From Bacteroidales bacterium UBA4231 (GTDB lineage Bacteria; Bacteroidota; Bacteroidia; Bacteroidales; UBA932), in contig DGXN01000001.1 in NCBI GenBank assembly GCA_002396335.1, forward strand, positions 1 through 61,013: 61,013 nt of DNA. Direction: 5' to 3'. How positions within the stretch are numbered: the stretch's first letter is position 1; each line of letters opens with the position of its first letter. Of the stretch, positions 32,888-43,056 are shown one piece after another. The notes beneath the pieces were generated by a model. It was given only the letters and a program-made list of their open reading frames with translations, did no database searches and was not told where the DNA came from. Both the position numbers and the translations under genes were made by a program.

Positions 32888-32895
32888 TATCTTTG
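32888..32895 (+). promoter_or_regulatory. -7 promoter element for tadA, 4 bases from the start codon
   Basis: TATCTTTG is a full match; four bases (CACT) then separate it from the ATG at 32900. This is the closest promoter-start spacing in the window and implies leaderless mRNA. Confidence 0.7.
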
Positions 32896-32899
32896 CACT

Positions 32900-33334
32900 A
32901 TGGAGCAAGATGAAAGATTTATGCGGGAAGCCCTTCGGGAAGCGCTCTCCGCCCAGTCGGCCGGAGAAATCCCCATCGGCGCCGTCGTGGTCTGGAAAGG
33001 ACGTATCATCGGCCGGGGTCACAATATGACCGAGCGGCTCAGGGACACCACCGCCCATGCCGAGATGATCGCCATCACGGCCGCCACGGAAGCCATGGGC
33101 GGCAAGTACCTGACGGACTGTACCTTATATGTTACCGTAGAGCCCTGTCCCATGTGTGCCGGCGCCCTGGCCTGGTCACAGATCAGCCGCATCGTGTACG
33201 GCGCCCCGGACGAGCGCCGCGGCTTCTCCCTCTTCTCCCCTTCCCTCCTCCATCCCCGCACGGAGGTAAGCGGCGGTGTCCTCACCGAGGAGTGCGCCGC
33301 CTTGATGCTGGATTTTTTCAAAAGCAAACGATAA
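32900..33334 (+). CDS. tadA: tRNA adenosine(34) deaminase
   Basis: 144 residues. Zinc-dependent deaminase with TAHAEMIAI (His53, catalytic Glu55) and EPCPMCAGAL (Cys83, Cys86). GAPDERRGF is also family-typical. It converts A34 to inosine in tRNA-Arg. The ATG follows the promoter by only 4 bases, so no other start is plausible. One base separates its stop from the DJ-1 gene, which is probably co-transcribed. Confidence 0.93.
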   Translation: MEQDERFMREALREALSAQSAGEIPIGAVVVWKGRIIGRGHNMTERLRDTTAHAEMIAITAATEAMGGKYLTDCTLYVTVEPCPMCAGALAWSQISRIVYGAPDERRGFSLFSPSLLHPRTEVSGGVLTEECAALMLDFFKSKR

Positions 33335-33335
33335 G

Positions 33336-33905
33336 ATGAAAGGCGTACACATTTTCCTTGCAGACGGTTTTGAAGACATGGAAGCCCTGGGTACCCGGGA
33401 CGTGCTTCTCCGGGGCGGCATTCCCGTCCTCACCGTTTCCGTCACGGACGAATATCTGGTAGAAAGTTCCCATGGCCTGCAGGTGACGGCCGACACTTCC
33501 TGGGCAGACCTGGAAGTCATGGAACCCGGCACCGACGCTTCTGACGTCATGATCTTTCCCGGCGGTATGCCCGGTTCCAAGAATCTGGCCCAGCATGCCG
33601 AACTGATGGAGATTCTCCAGGACCACTGGTCCCGCGGCGGTACCGTAGCTGCCATCTGCGCCGCGCCCGGCCTGGTGGTCTCACAGCTGCCCGGCCTTCA
33701 GGGCAGGAAGTTCACCTGCTTCGACGGCTTTCAGGATTCCCTCATTGAAAAAGGAGCCGTCTATACGCCGGAAAGCACGGTGACGGACGGACCGCTGATC
33801 ACCGGACGCGGGGCGGGACATGCCGTTGCCTTCGGCCTGGCCATCCTCAGCGCCCTGAAGGGCAAAGAAGCGGCCGACAAAGTAAAAGAAGGGCTGATGC
33901 TCTGA
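33336..33905 (+). CDS. DJ-1/PfpI-family protein
   Basis: 189 residues, a full-length DJ-1/YajL-type chain. HIFLADGFEDMEALG has the conserved Glu13. IFPGGMPGSKNL and AAICAAPGLVV carry Cys108 at the nucleophile elbow, and DGPLITGRGAGHAVAFGLAI is near the end. Relatives act in oxidative stress or glyoxal detoxification; the exact activity is not decidable here. It is 1 base after tadA and ends one base before the convergent alr stop. Confidence 0.9.
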   Translation: MKGVHIFLADGFEDMEALGTRDVLLRGGIPVLTVSVTDEYLVESSHGLQVTADTSWADLEVMEPGTDASDVMIFPGGMPGSKNLAQHAELMEILQDHWSRGGTVAAICAAPGLVVSQLPGLQGRKFTCFDGFQDSLIEKGAVYTPESTVTDGPLITGRGAGHAVAFGLAILSALKGKEAADKVKEGLML

Positions 33906-33906
33906 C

Positions 33907-35013
33907 CTACCGGATGACGAGCCGGTGGATTCTCCGCGGCACGGAAACCAGGATTTCGTACGGGATGGTTCCCAGGATGGAGGCCAGTTCACTGACGGTG
34001 GGGTCTTCCCCGAAGATGGTGACGGTGTCCCCCACCTGACACGGCACGCCCGTGACATCCAGCATGCACATATCCATACAGATGTTGCCGATGGTGGGAC
34101 AGCGGTGGCCGTTGACGCTGAAAGAAGCGGCGCCGCGGCCCAGATGCCGGTCAATGCCGTCTGCATACCCGACGGGAATGGTCGCGATGACCGTGCCTTC
34201 CGAGGCGTGGCCCCATCGGCCGTAGCCGACGGTGTCGGAAGCGGTCAGTTTCTTGACCTGCAGCACCTTGCACTTGAGGGATGCGACCGGAGCAAGCTGC
34301 TTTTCAGGCAAGGCGCTGATTCCGTAGATGCCGATTCCGAGGCGCACCATGTCGAACTGGTACTGCGGGAAGCGCTCGATGCCGGCCGAATTCAGGATGT
34401 GCCGCATGGGCATATAGCCGATTCCGTCCGCGATAGTGGCGGCGTTGTCCCGGAACTGATGGATCTGCTCCAGGGTGAAGGCGTCCTCGGCGGGATCTTC
34501 GGCCACGCAAAGATGGGAGAAGACGGCTTTTACCTTCACTTCCGGTGTGGATTTCAGATAGGTGACAAGTTCCGGAATCTCTTCCGTCATGAAGCCCAGC
34601 CGGTGCATGCCGGTATCCAGCTTGATGTGGATGGGATAATCTTTCAGGCCTTTTTCCCGGAGAACGGAAACCAGTTTCTTCAGGGAATACAGGTTGGGGA
34701 TGGAGGGTTCCATCCGGGTTTCGATGATCTCGGGATAGAAGTCCGTGCCGGCGGTGAGGACCAGGATCGGGAGGGAAATGCCGTTGCGGCGCAGCTCCAG
34801 ACCTTCCACCGGATAGGCGACAGCCAGGTAATCGGCTCCGGCGCGCTGCATCATGGAGGCAAACTCCACACCGCCATGGCCGTACGCATTGGCTTTCACC
34901 AGCACCAGAAGCTTGGTGCGGGGATCCAGCAGCGAGCGGAAATAGCGGTAATTCTCGGTGGCAGCTTTCAGATTCAGCTCCAAACGGGAAAAGTCATCTG
35001 CCAAAGGATGCAT
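33907..35013 (-). CDS. alr: Alanine racemase
   Basis: 368 residues. It supplies D-alanine for peptidoglycan. The pyridoxal-phosphate lysine is Lys40 in LVLVKANAYGHG. VFSHLCVAED and YGRWGHASEG (the second catalytic region with Tyr) are present, followed by GNICMDMCMLDVT. It stands as a single gene with its own promoter (TAATTTTG at 35033-35040) and is divergent from the zinc protease. Its 3' end abuts the DJ-1 gene with no terminator. Confidence 0.96.
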   Translation of the reverse strand: MHPLADDFSRLELNLKAATENYRYFRSLLDPRTKLLVLVKANAYGHGGVEFASMMQRAGADYLAVAYPVEGLELRRNGISLPILVLTAGTDFYPEIIETRMEPSIPNLYSLKKLVSVLREKGLKDYPIHIKLDTGMHRLGFMTEEIPELVTYLKSTPEVKVKAVFSHLCVAEDPAEDAFTLEQIHQFRDNAATIADGIGYMPMRHILNSAGIERFPQYQFDMVRLGIGIYGISALPEKQLAPVASLKCKVLQVKKLTASDTVGYGRWGHASEGTVIATIPVGYADGIDRHLGRGAASFSVNGHRCPTIGNICMDMCMLDVTGVPCQVGDTVTIFGEDPTVSELASILGTIPYEILVSVPRRIHRLVIR

Positions 35014-35032
35014 AATAATCAGTTTATCCTTG

Positions 35033-35040
35033 CAAAATTA
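35033..35040 (-). promoter_or_regulatory. -7 promoter element for alr
   Basis: Minus strand TAATTTTG, 19 bases before the ATG at 35013. Confidence 0.65.
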
Positions 35041-35073
35041 ATATTTCTGCCGGACATTTTCTCATAAAAAGTG

Positions 35074-35081
35074 TAAATTTG
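35074..35081 (+). promoter_or_regulatory. -7 promoter element for the zinc membrane protease
   Basis: TAAATTTG, 53 bases before the ATG at 35135. It is divergent from the alr promoter. Confidence 0.65.
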
Positions 35082-35134
35082 CAGACAAGGCGCAGTTTTT
35101 GTGCGAAAGAAAACCCGTTTAAAACCAAACAGGC

Positions 35135-35812
35135 ATGACTGTAAATAGCATTTGGATCCTGATGATCGTGGTCATGGTCTTGAGCATGCTCATCCAAAAC
35201 AGGCTCAAAAGCCGTTTTGACAAGTATTCGGAAATTCCCCTGGCCCTCACCGGAGCGGAAGTGGCCAGCCGGATGCTGCTTTCCCATGGAATCCGGGACG
35301 TGAGAATTGTCTCCATCCCCGGAAAGCTTACCGACCACTATGACCCCTCCACCAAAACAGTGAACCTGAGTGAAGACGTGTATTACGGAAGAAGTGTCGC
35401 GGCCGCAGCCGTGGCTGCCCACGAATGCGGCCATGTCGTGCAGCACGCCACCGGTTATGCCTGGCTCCAGATGAGGTCCGCCTTGGTGCCCGTCGTTTCA
35501 TTCTCCAGCAACATCGTTTCCTGGGTCCTGCTGGCCGGCGTCCTTTTCATCAACATTTTCCCGTCCCTGATCTGGATCGGGGTCGGCCTGTTTGCGCTGT
35601 CCACCCTTTTCAGTTTCATTACGCTGCCTGTCGAGATCAACGCCAGTTCCCGGGCCGTCAAATGGCTGGAAAGCGACGGCATCGTCGGCTACGAGACCAA
35701 GCCCATGGCCGTAGATGCCCTCCGATGGGCCGCTTACACGTATGTGATCGCCGCCATCGGATCGCTGGGGACCCTGCTGTACTACATTTCCATCGCCAAC
35801 CGGCGGAGTTAA
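35135..35812 (+). CDS. Membrane zinc metallopeptidase (YugP family)
   Basis: 225 residues. The N-terminal membrane segment (about 5-20) is followed by a cytoplasm-facing loop with AAVAAHECGHVVQHATGYAW, where His96, Glu97 and His100 form the HExxH-type zinc site (as H-E-C-G-H). Two more membrane segments near 120-165 and one at the C-terminus follow. The family is widespread but its substrates are unknown. It is a single gene ended by a bidirectional hairpin shared with rng. Confidence 0.88.
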   Translation: MTVNSIWILMIVVMVLSMLIQNRLKSRFDKYSEIPLALTGAEVASRMLLSHGIRDVRIVSIPGKLTDHYDPSTKTVNLSEDVYYGRSVAAAAVAAHECGHVVQHATGYAWLQMRSALVPVVSFSSNIVSWVLLAGVLFINIFPSLIWIGVGLFALSTLFSFITLPVEINASSRAVKWLESDGIVGYETKPMAVDALRWAAYTYVIAAIGSLGTLLYYISIANRRS

Positions 35813-35851
35813 AAAAAGAGAGAGGCTCTAGTCGAGCTTCTCTCCCTTTTC
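35811..35851. terminator. Bidirectional terminator between zinc protease and rng
   Basis: A7, stem GAGAGAGGCTC/GAGCTTCTCTC (35818-35844, one G-T pair, 5-base loop), then CCTTTTC. It contains the rng stop codon. Confidence 0.75.
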
Positions 35852-37393
35852 ATTCAGCATTTCATTCTGCAGGACCGTGAAATCGGTCACTTCTTCCAGT
35901 TCGATCTTTACTTTGTAGCGCTTGCGCCACTTGGAAAGGAAAGAATTGAACAGTCCGCGTTTCAGGTAAGCGCCCAGGATGGGGCTCGTGCGCAGTTTGA
36001 TGGACCTTACACCCTTTTCAATGACATAGAAGGAAATCTTCCTTTCTATTTCTTCGTCGATGACCACGCTGGAGTGGATCTTGCCCGTGCCGTGGCAGAC
36101 GGGGCACTGTTCCGACGTGTTGATTTCCGTGACGGGCCGAATCCGCTGCCGGGTAATCTGCATGAGGCCGAACTTCGTGAGCGGCAGCACATTGTGCTTG
36201 GCCCTGTCGGCTTCCATAAGCTCCTGCATGTATTTGAAGAGGGCGTTTTTGTGGTCGTTGGATTCCATGTCGATGAAGTCCACAATCACGATGCCGCCCA
36301 TATCGCGGAGCCTTAACTGCCTTGCAATTTCCTCAGCGGCAATCTTGTTCACCTCGAAGGAGTTCTCCTCCTGGTCCGAGGTCTTGGTACGGATGCCGCT
36401 GTTCACGTCGATTACGTTCAGCGCTTCGGTGGTCTCGATTACCAGATACGCGCCCTGCCGCATGGGAACCACTTTCCCGAAGGAGCCCTTGATCTGACGG
36501 GTGACCTCGAAATGGTCGTAGATGGGCTGTTTGCCTTCGTACAGGTGGACAATTTTCTCTTGTTCCGGAGAAATCAGGGAAACATACTTCCGGGCTTCGT
36601 CGGCCACCCGTTCGTCATTGATCCAGATGTTGGAGAACGAGTCGTTGAGGAGGTCCCTCAAAACGGTAGTTGTTTTGCTGTATTCCGTAAAGAGCAGCTG
36701 GACTGTCTTGGAACTGGCAATCTTTTTCCAGGAGCTTTCCCATTTTTCGATGAGGGATTCCGTCTCTCCCACCAGCGTGGCGGCATTCTTGCCTTCCGCT
36801 GCCGTGCGGATGATGGCCCCGTAGTTTTTCGGGAGGATGCTCCTGACCAGGGTTTCGAGTCTACGTTTCTCTTCCTTCGAGCCAATCTTCTGGGAGATGG
36901 ACACCTTCTCGGCGAAGGGGAGAAGTACAATGTTACGTCCTGCCAATGAAATTTCCGCAGTCAGTCGTGATCCTTTGGTGGAAATGGGCTCTTTGACAAT
37001 CTGGGCCACAATCATCTGTCCGGGACGGAGGTACTGCTCAATCCTGCCTTCCTTGGGAAGGGCCTCGCCGATTTTGATCCGGGAGTACAGGTCTTTGAGG
37101 TTGGTGTTTGCATTGGATTCCCGCACGAACTGGTCGAAAGCGGAGAAATACAGTCCCAGGTCCAGATAATGGATGAAGGCTTCTTTCTTGTCGCCGATGT
37201 CCACAAAAGCAGCATTGAGGTTGGGGAGGATCTTTTTCACCTTTCCCAGGTGAACGTCTCCCACCGTGAATTTGTTCCCCGTGCTGGACTCCGTGTTGTA
37301 CTCTATCAGCCGATGATTCTCCATCAGGGCGATATGTACTTCCGTTGATGTTACGTCAACAATCAGATCCTTGTCCGGTTTCTCAGACTCCAT
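35828..37393 (-). CDS. rng: Ribonuclease G/E family
   Basis: 521 residues, without the long C-terminal scaffold of RNase E, so RNase G-like. An N-terminal S1 domain (about 35-125) is followed by the RNase H-like/DNase I-like catalytic region with ALNVIDVNSGIRT and GGIVIVDFIDME (metal-binding Asp residues). The zinc-link CPVCHGTGK follows. It processes rRNA and decays mRNA. No clean TAnnTTTG was seen upstream. It is separated from the upstream HU/mini-protein transcript by a terminator at 37419-37452. Confidence 0.94.
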   Translation of the reverse strand: MESEKPDKDLIVDVTSTEVHIALMENHRLIEYNTESSTGNKFTVGDVHLGKVKKILPNLNAAFVDIGDKKEAFIHYLDLGLYFSAFDQFVRESNANTNLKDLYSRIKIGEALPKEGRIEQYLRPGQMIVAQIVKEPISTKGSRLTAEISLAGRNIVLLPFAEKVSISQKIGSKEEKRRLETLVRSILPKNYGAIIRTAAEGKNAATLVGETESLIEKWESSWKKIASSKTVQLLFTEYSKTTTVLRDLLNDSFSNIWINDERVADEARKYVSLISPEQEKIVHLYEGKQPIYDHFEVTRQIKGSFGKVVPMRQGAYLVIETTEALNVIDVNSGIRTKTSDQEENSFEVNKIAAEEIARQLRLRDMGGIVIVDFIDMESNDHKNALFKYMQELMEADRAKHNVLPLTKFGLMQITRQRIRPVTEINTSEQCPVCHGTGKIHSSVVIDEEIERKISFYVIEKGVRSIKLRTSPILGAYLKRGLFNSFLSKWRKRYKVKIELEEVTDFTVLQNEMLNEKGEKLD

Positions 37394-37418
37394 TTGGAAA
37401 TTAAATTGTGTGGGATAG

Positions 37419-37452
37419 AAAAAAGGGCCCGCGAAATCCTCCGCAAGCCCTT
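37419..37452 (-). terminator. Terminator after the HU/mini-ribosomal-protein transcript
   Basis: Minus strand: stem AAGGGC...GCG / CGC...GCCCTT (37423-37452 on plus, with a 2-base internal mismatch), then T6. Confidence 0.7.
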
Positions 37453-37469
37453 AACGTTGGGAAGAAGAT

Positions 37470-37559
37470 TTACTTCTTCTTGTGGCGGTTCTTGCGCAAG
37501 CGCTTTTTACGCTTGTGCGTCGCCATCTTATGTCTCTTTCTCTTTTTACCGCTAGGCAT
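37470..37559 (-). CDS. 29-residue basic ribosomal mini-protein (AURKAIP1/COX24-like)
   Basis: Thirty codons including TAA. The protein begins MPSGKKRKRHKMATHKRKKR and ends in three Lys; 20 of 29 residues are Lys, Arg or His. The K-K-R-K-R-H-K-M..H-K-R-K-K-R pattern matches the AURKAIP1/COX24 (mitochondrial mS38-like) family, tiny small-subunit proteins carried by Bacteroidota. It lies 22 bases after the HU gene and before a terminator, so HU and this gene are one transcript. It is easily missed by gene callers with a length cut-off. Family knowledge is from memory. Confidence 0.85.
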   Translation of the reverse strand: MPSGKKRKRHKMATHKRKKRLRKNRHKKK

Positions 37560-37581
37560 AATGTTAATGTTGTTAAATTAG

Positions 37582-37860
37582 TTATTTTTCCTTGACAGCA
37601 TTGACAAACGACTTAGCCGGTTTGAAAGCCGGAATATCGTGGGCCGGGATGGTCATGGTAGTTTTGCGGGTGATATTGCGGGCAGCTTTCTGAGCACGGT
37701 GTTTGATGATAAAGCTGCCGAAACCACGGAGATATACAGGCTCGCCATTGATCAGGGAACCTTTCACTACGCTGGTAAATTCTTCAATAACGGCCAATAC
37801 CTGAGCCTTTTCAATTCCAGTAGACTTTGCTACTTCGTTTACAATCTCTGCCTTAGTCAT
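37582..37860 (-). CDS. hup: HU-family DNA-binding protein
   Basis: 92 residues. MTKAEIVNEVAKSTGIEKAQVLAVIEEF is the helical dimer core. GEPVYLRGFGSFIIKHRAQKAARNITRKTTMTIPAHDIPAFKPAKSF has the beta-arm with an I-P tip (TIPAHDIPAF), which bends DNA. It is driven by a perfect promoter at 37909-37939 and followed by the mini-ribosomal gene. Confidence 0.95.
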   Translation of the reverse strand: MTKAEIVNEVAKSTGIEKAQVLAVIEEFTSVVKGSLINGEPVYLRGFGSFIIKHRAQKAARNITRKTTMTIPAHDIPAFKPAKSFVNAVKEK

Positions 37861-37908
37861 GGTTTTTTATAGTTTATGCATTGTGTCTTCCTAACTGGAA
37901 AAACGACG

Positions 37909-37939
37909 CAAAAATAGGCTTATTTTTTGAATATTCAAA
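37909..37939 (-). promoter_or_regulatory. Consensus promoter for hup
   Basis: Minus strand TTTG (37936-37939), exactly 19 bases, TATTTTTG (37909-37916). Leader of about 45 bases. Confidence 0.8.
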
Positions 37940-37964
37940 ATGTTATCCGGAAAAAATGCCATTT

Positions 37965-38036
37965 TTGACACTTGGCACGGAGATTGACAATATAGTCCGC
38001 GGGCGCATTGTGCCCTGAATATATGACAAAATGTCA
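37965..38036 (+). promoter_or_regulatory. lon upstream region with repeated and palindromic boxes
   Basis: Within 75 bases of the lon ATG: TTGACA twice (37965-37970 and 37984-37989), an imperfect palindrome GGGCGCATTGTGCCC (38001-38015), and a perfect inverted repeat TGACA-AAA-TGTCA (38024-38036) ending 5 bases before the start codon. No clear TAnnTTTG lies close to the gene. The boxes look like operator sites, and heat or stress control of lon is the natural guess. Confidence 0.45.
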
Positions 38037-38041
38037 GTCCT

Positions 38042-40444
<2,403 letters not shown>

Positions 40445-40447
40445 ACA

Positions 40448-41116
40448 ATGGATGTAAAAATAGAACAAAGCTGGAAAGACGCACTGTCGGAGGAATTCGG
40501 GAAACCGTATTTCGAATCGATGGTGCGCCTTCTGCATCAGGAGAAGGCCCAGGGCAAAGTCATCTATCCCCCCGGCGGAGCCATTTTCCGGGCCTTCGAC
40601 CTCACGCCTGTCGACCAGGTCAAGGTGGTCATCCTGGGCCAGGACCCTTACCACGGCCCCGGACAGGCCATGGGCCTGAGCTTCTCCGTTCCCGACGGCA
40701 TTCCCGCCCCACCTTCCCTGAAGAACATCTTCCGTGAAATCGAGCAAGACCTGGGAATCCGCATGAGCGGCCGTCCCAACCTGGAAAACTGGGCCAGGCA
40801 GGGCGTCCTGCTGCTGAACAGCGTCCTCACGGTGCTTGCCGGAGAACCCGCTTCGCACAGCGGCATCGGCTGGCAACAGTTCACCGACGCAGTCATCCGC
40901 TACCTTTCCGCCAACCGCGAAGGGATTGTCTTTCTCCTCTGGGGCCGATTCGCCCAGGAAAAGGCCCCCCTCATCGATCCCGCAAAACACCACATCCTGA
41001 CAGCCGCCCATCCTTCCCCGCTGGCCAGGGGCGCCTTTTTCGGCTGCCGTCATTTCTCCAAGACCAATCAGATTCTCCTCTCGGAGGGGAAAACTCCCAT
41101 CAACTGGCAATTATGA
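40448..41116 (+). CDS. ung: Uracil-DNA glycosylase
   Basis: 222 residues, family 1. The water-activating motif VVILGQDPYHGPGQAMGLSFSV has Asp66. LLNSVLTV, the uracil-binding VFLLWGRFAQEK and the minor-groove loop AAHPSPLAR complete the set. It removes uracil from DNA. Its stop overlaps the coaD ATG by 4 bases (ATGA). Confidence 0.97.
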   Translation: MDVKIEQSWKDALSEEFGKPYFESMVRLLHQEKAQGKVIYPPGGAIFRAFDLTPVDQVKVVILGQDPYHGPGQAMGLSFSVPDGIPAPPSLKNIFREIEQDLGIRMSGRPNLENWARQGVLLLNSVLTVLAGEPASHSGIGWQQFTDAVIRYLSANREGIVFLLWGRFAQEKAPLIDPAKHHILTAAHPSPLARGAFFGCRHFSKTNQILLSEGKTPINWQL

Positions 41117-41571
41117 AACGCAAAGCCCTCTTCCCCGGCTCCTTCGACCCTTTCACAGCCGGCCACCTGAATATCCTCAGACGCGCCCTCACCATGTTCG
41201 ACGAGGTGGTGGTCGCCGTCGGCATCAACCAGGACAAGCGCGGATTCTTCGACATGGACAAACGCCTCAGCATCATCCGCCAGGCCACTGACGGCATCCA
41301 GGGCGTCACCATCATCCAGTACGACAACCTTACGGTGGACACCTGCCGCGAACTGGGCATCCGGCACATCGTCCGCGGCGTCCGCAATATGATTGACTTC
41401 GAGACCGAACGTTCCATCGCCGACGCCAACCGGCGCCTGGCCCCGGAAGTGGAAACCCTCATCATTCCTACGGCCCAGGAGTTCGCCCACATCAGTTCGT
41501 CGGCCGTGAGGGACATCCTCAAACACGGCGGAGACTATTCGGCATTCATCCCTGAAGGCGTCAAGTTATGA
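41113..41571 (+). CDS. coaD: Phosphopantetheine adenylyltransferase
   Basis: 152 residues. FPGSFDPFTAGHLNIL carries the T-x-G-H nucleotide motif (His18). IVRGVRNMIDFETERSIADANRRL and AHISSSAVRD (the second nucleotide-binding site) follow. It catalyses the penultimate step of CoA synthesis. It is coupled by ATGA overlaps to ung upstream and to the thioredoxin protein downstream. Confidence 0.96.
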   Translation: MKRKALFPGSFDPFTAGHLNILRRALTMFDEVVVAVGINQDKRGFFDMDKRLSIIRQATDGIQGVTIIQYDNLTVDTCRELGIRHIVRGVRNMIDFETERSIADANRRLAPEVETLIIPTAQEFAHISSSAVRDILKHGGDYSAFIPEGVKL

Positions 41572-43043
41572 AAAAATGGATTGCAGGCCTTCTGGCCCTC
41601 GTTTTATCCCTGTCCCTCTCCGCCCAGGAGCAGAAGGACCCCTATCCCGAACTGGGCGCCAAACTGGAGGAGTATTTCACCGCCCTCAGCGGAGAAAGCG
41701 CCGCCATGCAGAGCAAAGAATGCGATTTCCTGATCGACTCCTGCAAAGATTCCCTGGTCCGGCAGTATGTCGCCCTGAAAATCTACGACCATTACCTCAA
41801 GTCCAGGATCATGGGCGACGATGCGGTCGCCGTCCATATCGCCGACAAATGGCTTCTCTCCGGAGAGATTCCCATGCCCTCCGGCGGAGACCTGGTGAAC
41901 GTACAGCTCTTCGCTTCCTTCAACAGGGCTTCCCTGATCGGCTCGAAGGCGCCTGAGCTTCAGCTCTTCGGACCGGACGGATCGGCGGTCAACGTGCCGG
42001 CGAAGGAAGGCTACTCCGTCCTGTACTTCTACGACACCGGCTGCTCCACCTGCAAGGTGGAAACCGGCCGCCTGGCCCGCCTGAAAGAGGCGGGAGAGTA
42101 TCCCTTCACCCTCTATGCCATCTATGTCGGGGCCGACAAGGCCTCCTGGGAAGCCTACCGGAGCGCCCTTCCGGACGCCGTCCACGCCTGGGATCCCGAC
42201 ATCACCTCCGACTGGCAGCGCAAATACGGTGTCCTGAAGACCCCCAAAATGTTCCTGGTCTCGCCGGAAGGAATCATCCTGGGACGCGGGCTGGATACGC
42301 CGGCCCTCAATATCCTCCTGAACCGGGAGTTCTCCAAGCAGCAATATGTCTACGGTGAGCCCGGCCAGATGGAGCGCTACCGCCAGCTTTTCGCCGCTTA
42401 CGGCGACACCCTCAAGGTAAGCGATGTCCTGGACGTGGCCGACTATCTCGCCGCCCGCACCTTCGGCGAAGGGGACATGGATTCGTTCAAGCAAGTGGCC
42501 GGCGACCTGCTGTACTATCTTTCCTCCAGCAAGACGGAAGTATACCGCGACGCATGCGCCCCATTCATCGACAAATACATCCATCAGCTTCCTGATGTCT
42601 GGAACACGGAGGATGACAAGGCCCGTATCGTCTCCCTGGGGGAAATGCTCTCCGAACTGACCGCACGTACCCCCGTCGGCCTTCCCCTGCCGGATATCGA
42701 GGTGTTTGCCACCCGCCGCCGGAAGCCCTGCCTCCTGCAGAACGGCACCAAAACCGGTTTCTTCCGCCTGAGCGCCTTCAAGGGGAAACCCGGTTTTCTG
42801 GTTTTCTATAGCAAAGGCTGTTCTTCCTGCCAGGAAACCCTGGACGCCGTGGAACGCATTGTCAAGGAAAACCGGAAAGCCCGCGTCCTTCTGGTGGATA
42901 TGGACGCCCTCCTGAGCGACTACCCCAAGGCCGCCGGCGAATTGCTGGACAGCTTCGACCTTTCCGCCATGCCGCTGGTCGTGGAAGTGGACAAAAAGGG
43001 AATTGTCCGGCACCGCTACGTGGATTTGACAAAAATTCACTAA
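41568..43043 (+). CDS. Secreted protein with two thioredoxin-like domains
   Basis: 491 residues. The signal peptide (MKKWIAGLLALVLSLSLSA) predicts export. An N-terminal helical part resembling DUF5106-type proteins precedes the first thioredoxin-like domain with YFYDTGCSTCKVE (Cys159, Cys162) and cis-Pro region LKTPKMFLVS. After a helical spacer comes a second one with VFYSKGCSSCQET (Cys418, Cys421) and AMPLVVEV. Both CxxC pairs are intact, unlike the lipoprotein at 10 kb. It is likely a periplasmic disulfide reductase or relay. Its start overlaps coaD by 4 bases. Confidence 0.85.
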   Translation: MKKWIAGLLALVLSLSLSAQEQKDPYPELGAKLEEYFTALSGESAAMQSKECDFLIDSCKDSLVRQYVALKIYDHYLKSRIMGDDAVAVHIADKWLLSGEIPMPSGGDLVNVQLFASFNRASLIGSKAPELQLFGPDGSAVNVPAKEGYSVLYFYDTGCSTCKVETGRLARLKEAGEYPFTLYAIYVGADKASWEAYRSALPDAVHAWDPDITSDWQRKYGVLKTPKMFLVSPEGIILGRGLDTPALNILLNREFSKQQYVYGEPGQMERYRQLFAAYGDTLKVSDVLDVADYLAARTFGEGDMDSFKQVAGDLLYYLSSSKTEVYRDACAPFIDKYIHQLPDVWNTEDDKARIVSLGEMLSELTARTPVGLPLPDIEVFATRRRKPCLLQNGTKTGFFRLSAFKGKPGFLVFYSKGCSSCQETLDAVERIVKENRKARVLLVDMDALLSDYPKAAGELLDSFDLSAMPLVVEVDKKGIVRHRYVDLTKIH

Positions 43044-43048
43044 TTTTG
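43041..43048 (+). promoter_or_regulatory. -7 promoter element for the ribbon-helix-helix gene
   Basis: TAATTTTG overlaps the stop of the preceding gene and ends 8 bases before the ATG at 43057. Confidence 0.6.
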
Positions 43049-43056
43049 TGACACTT

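Noticed and set aside
37973..37987. Sigma-54-like promoter upstream of lon (TGGCAC, correct spacing, TTGA)
   Set aside because: The spacing fits, but the essential GC of the -12 element reads GA, and one near-match is expected by chance.
43048..43056. GTG start at 43048 for the ribbon-helix-helix gene
   Set aside because: The GTG overlaps the last base of the promoter element; the ATG at 43057 begins the basic tail.
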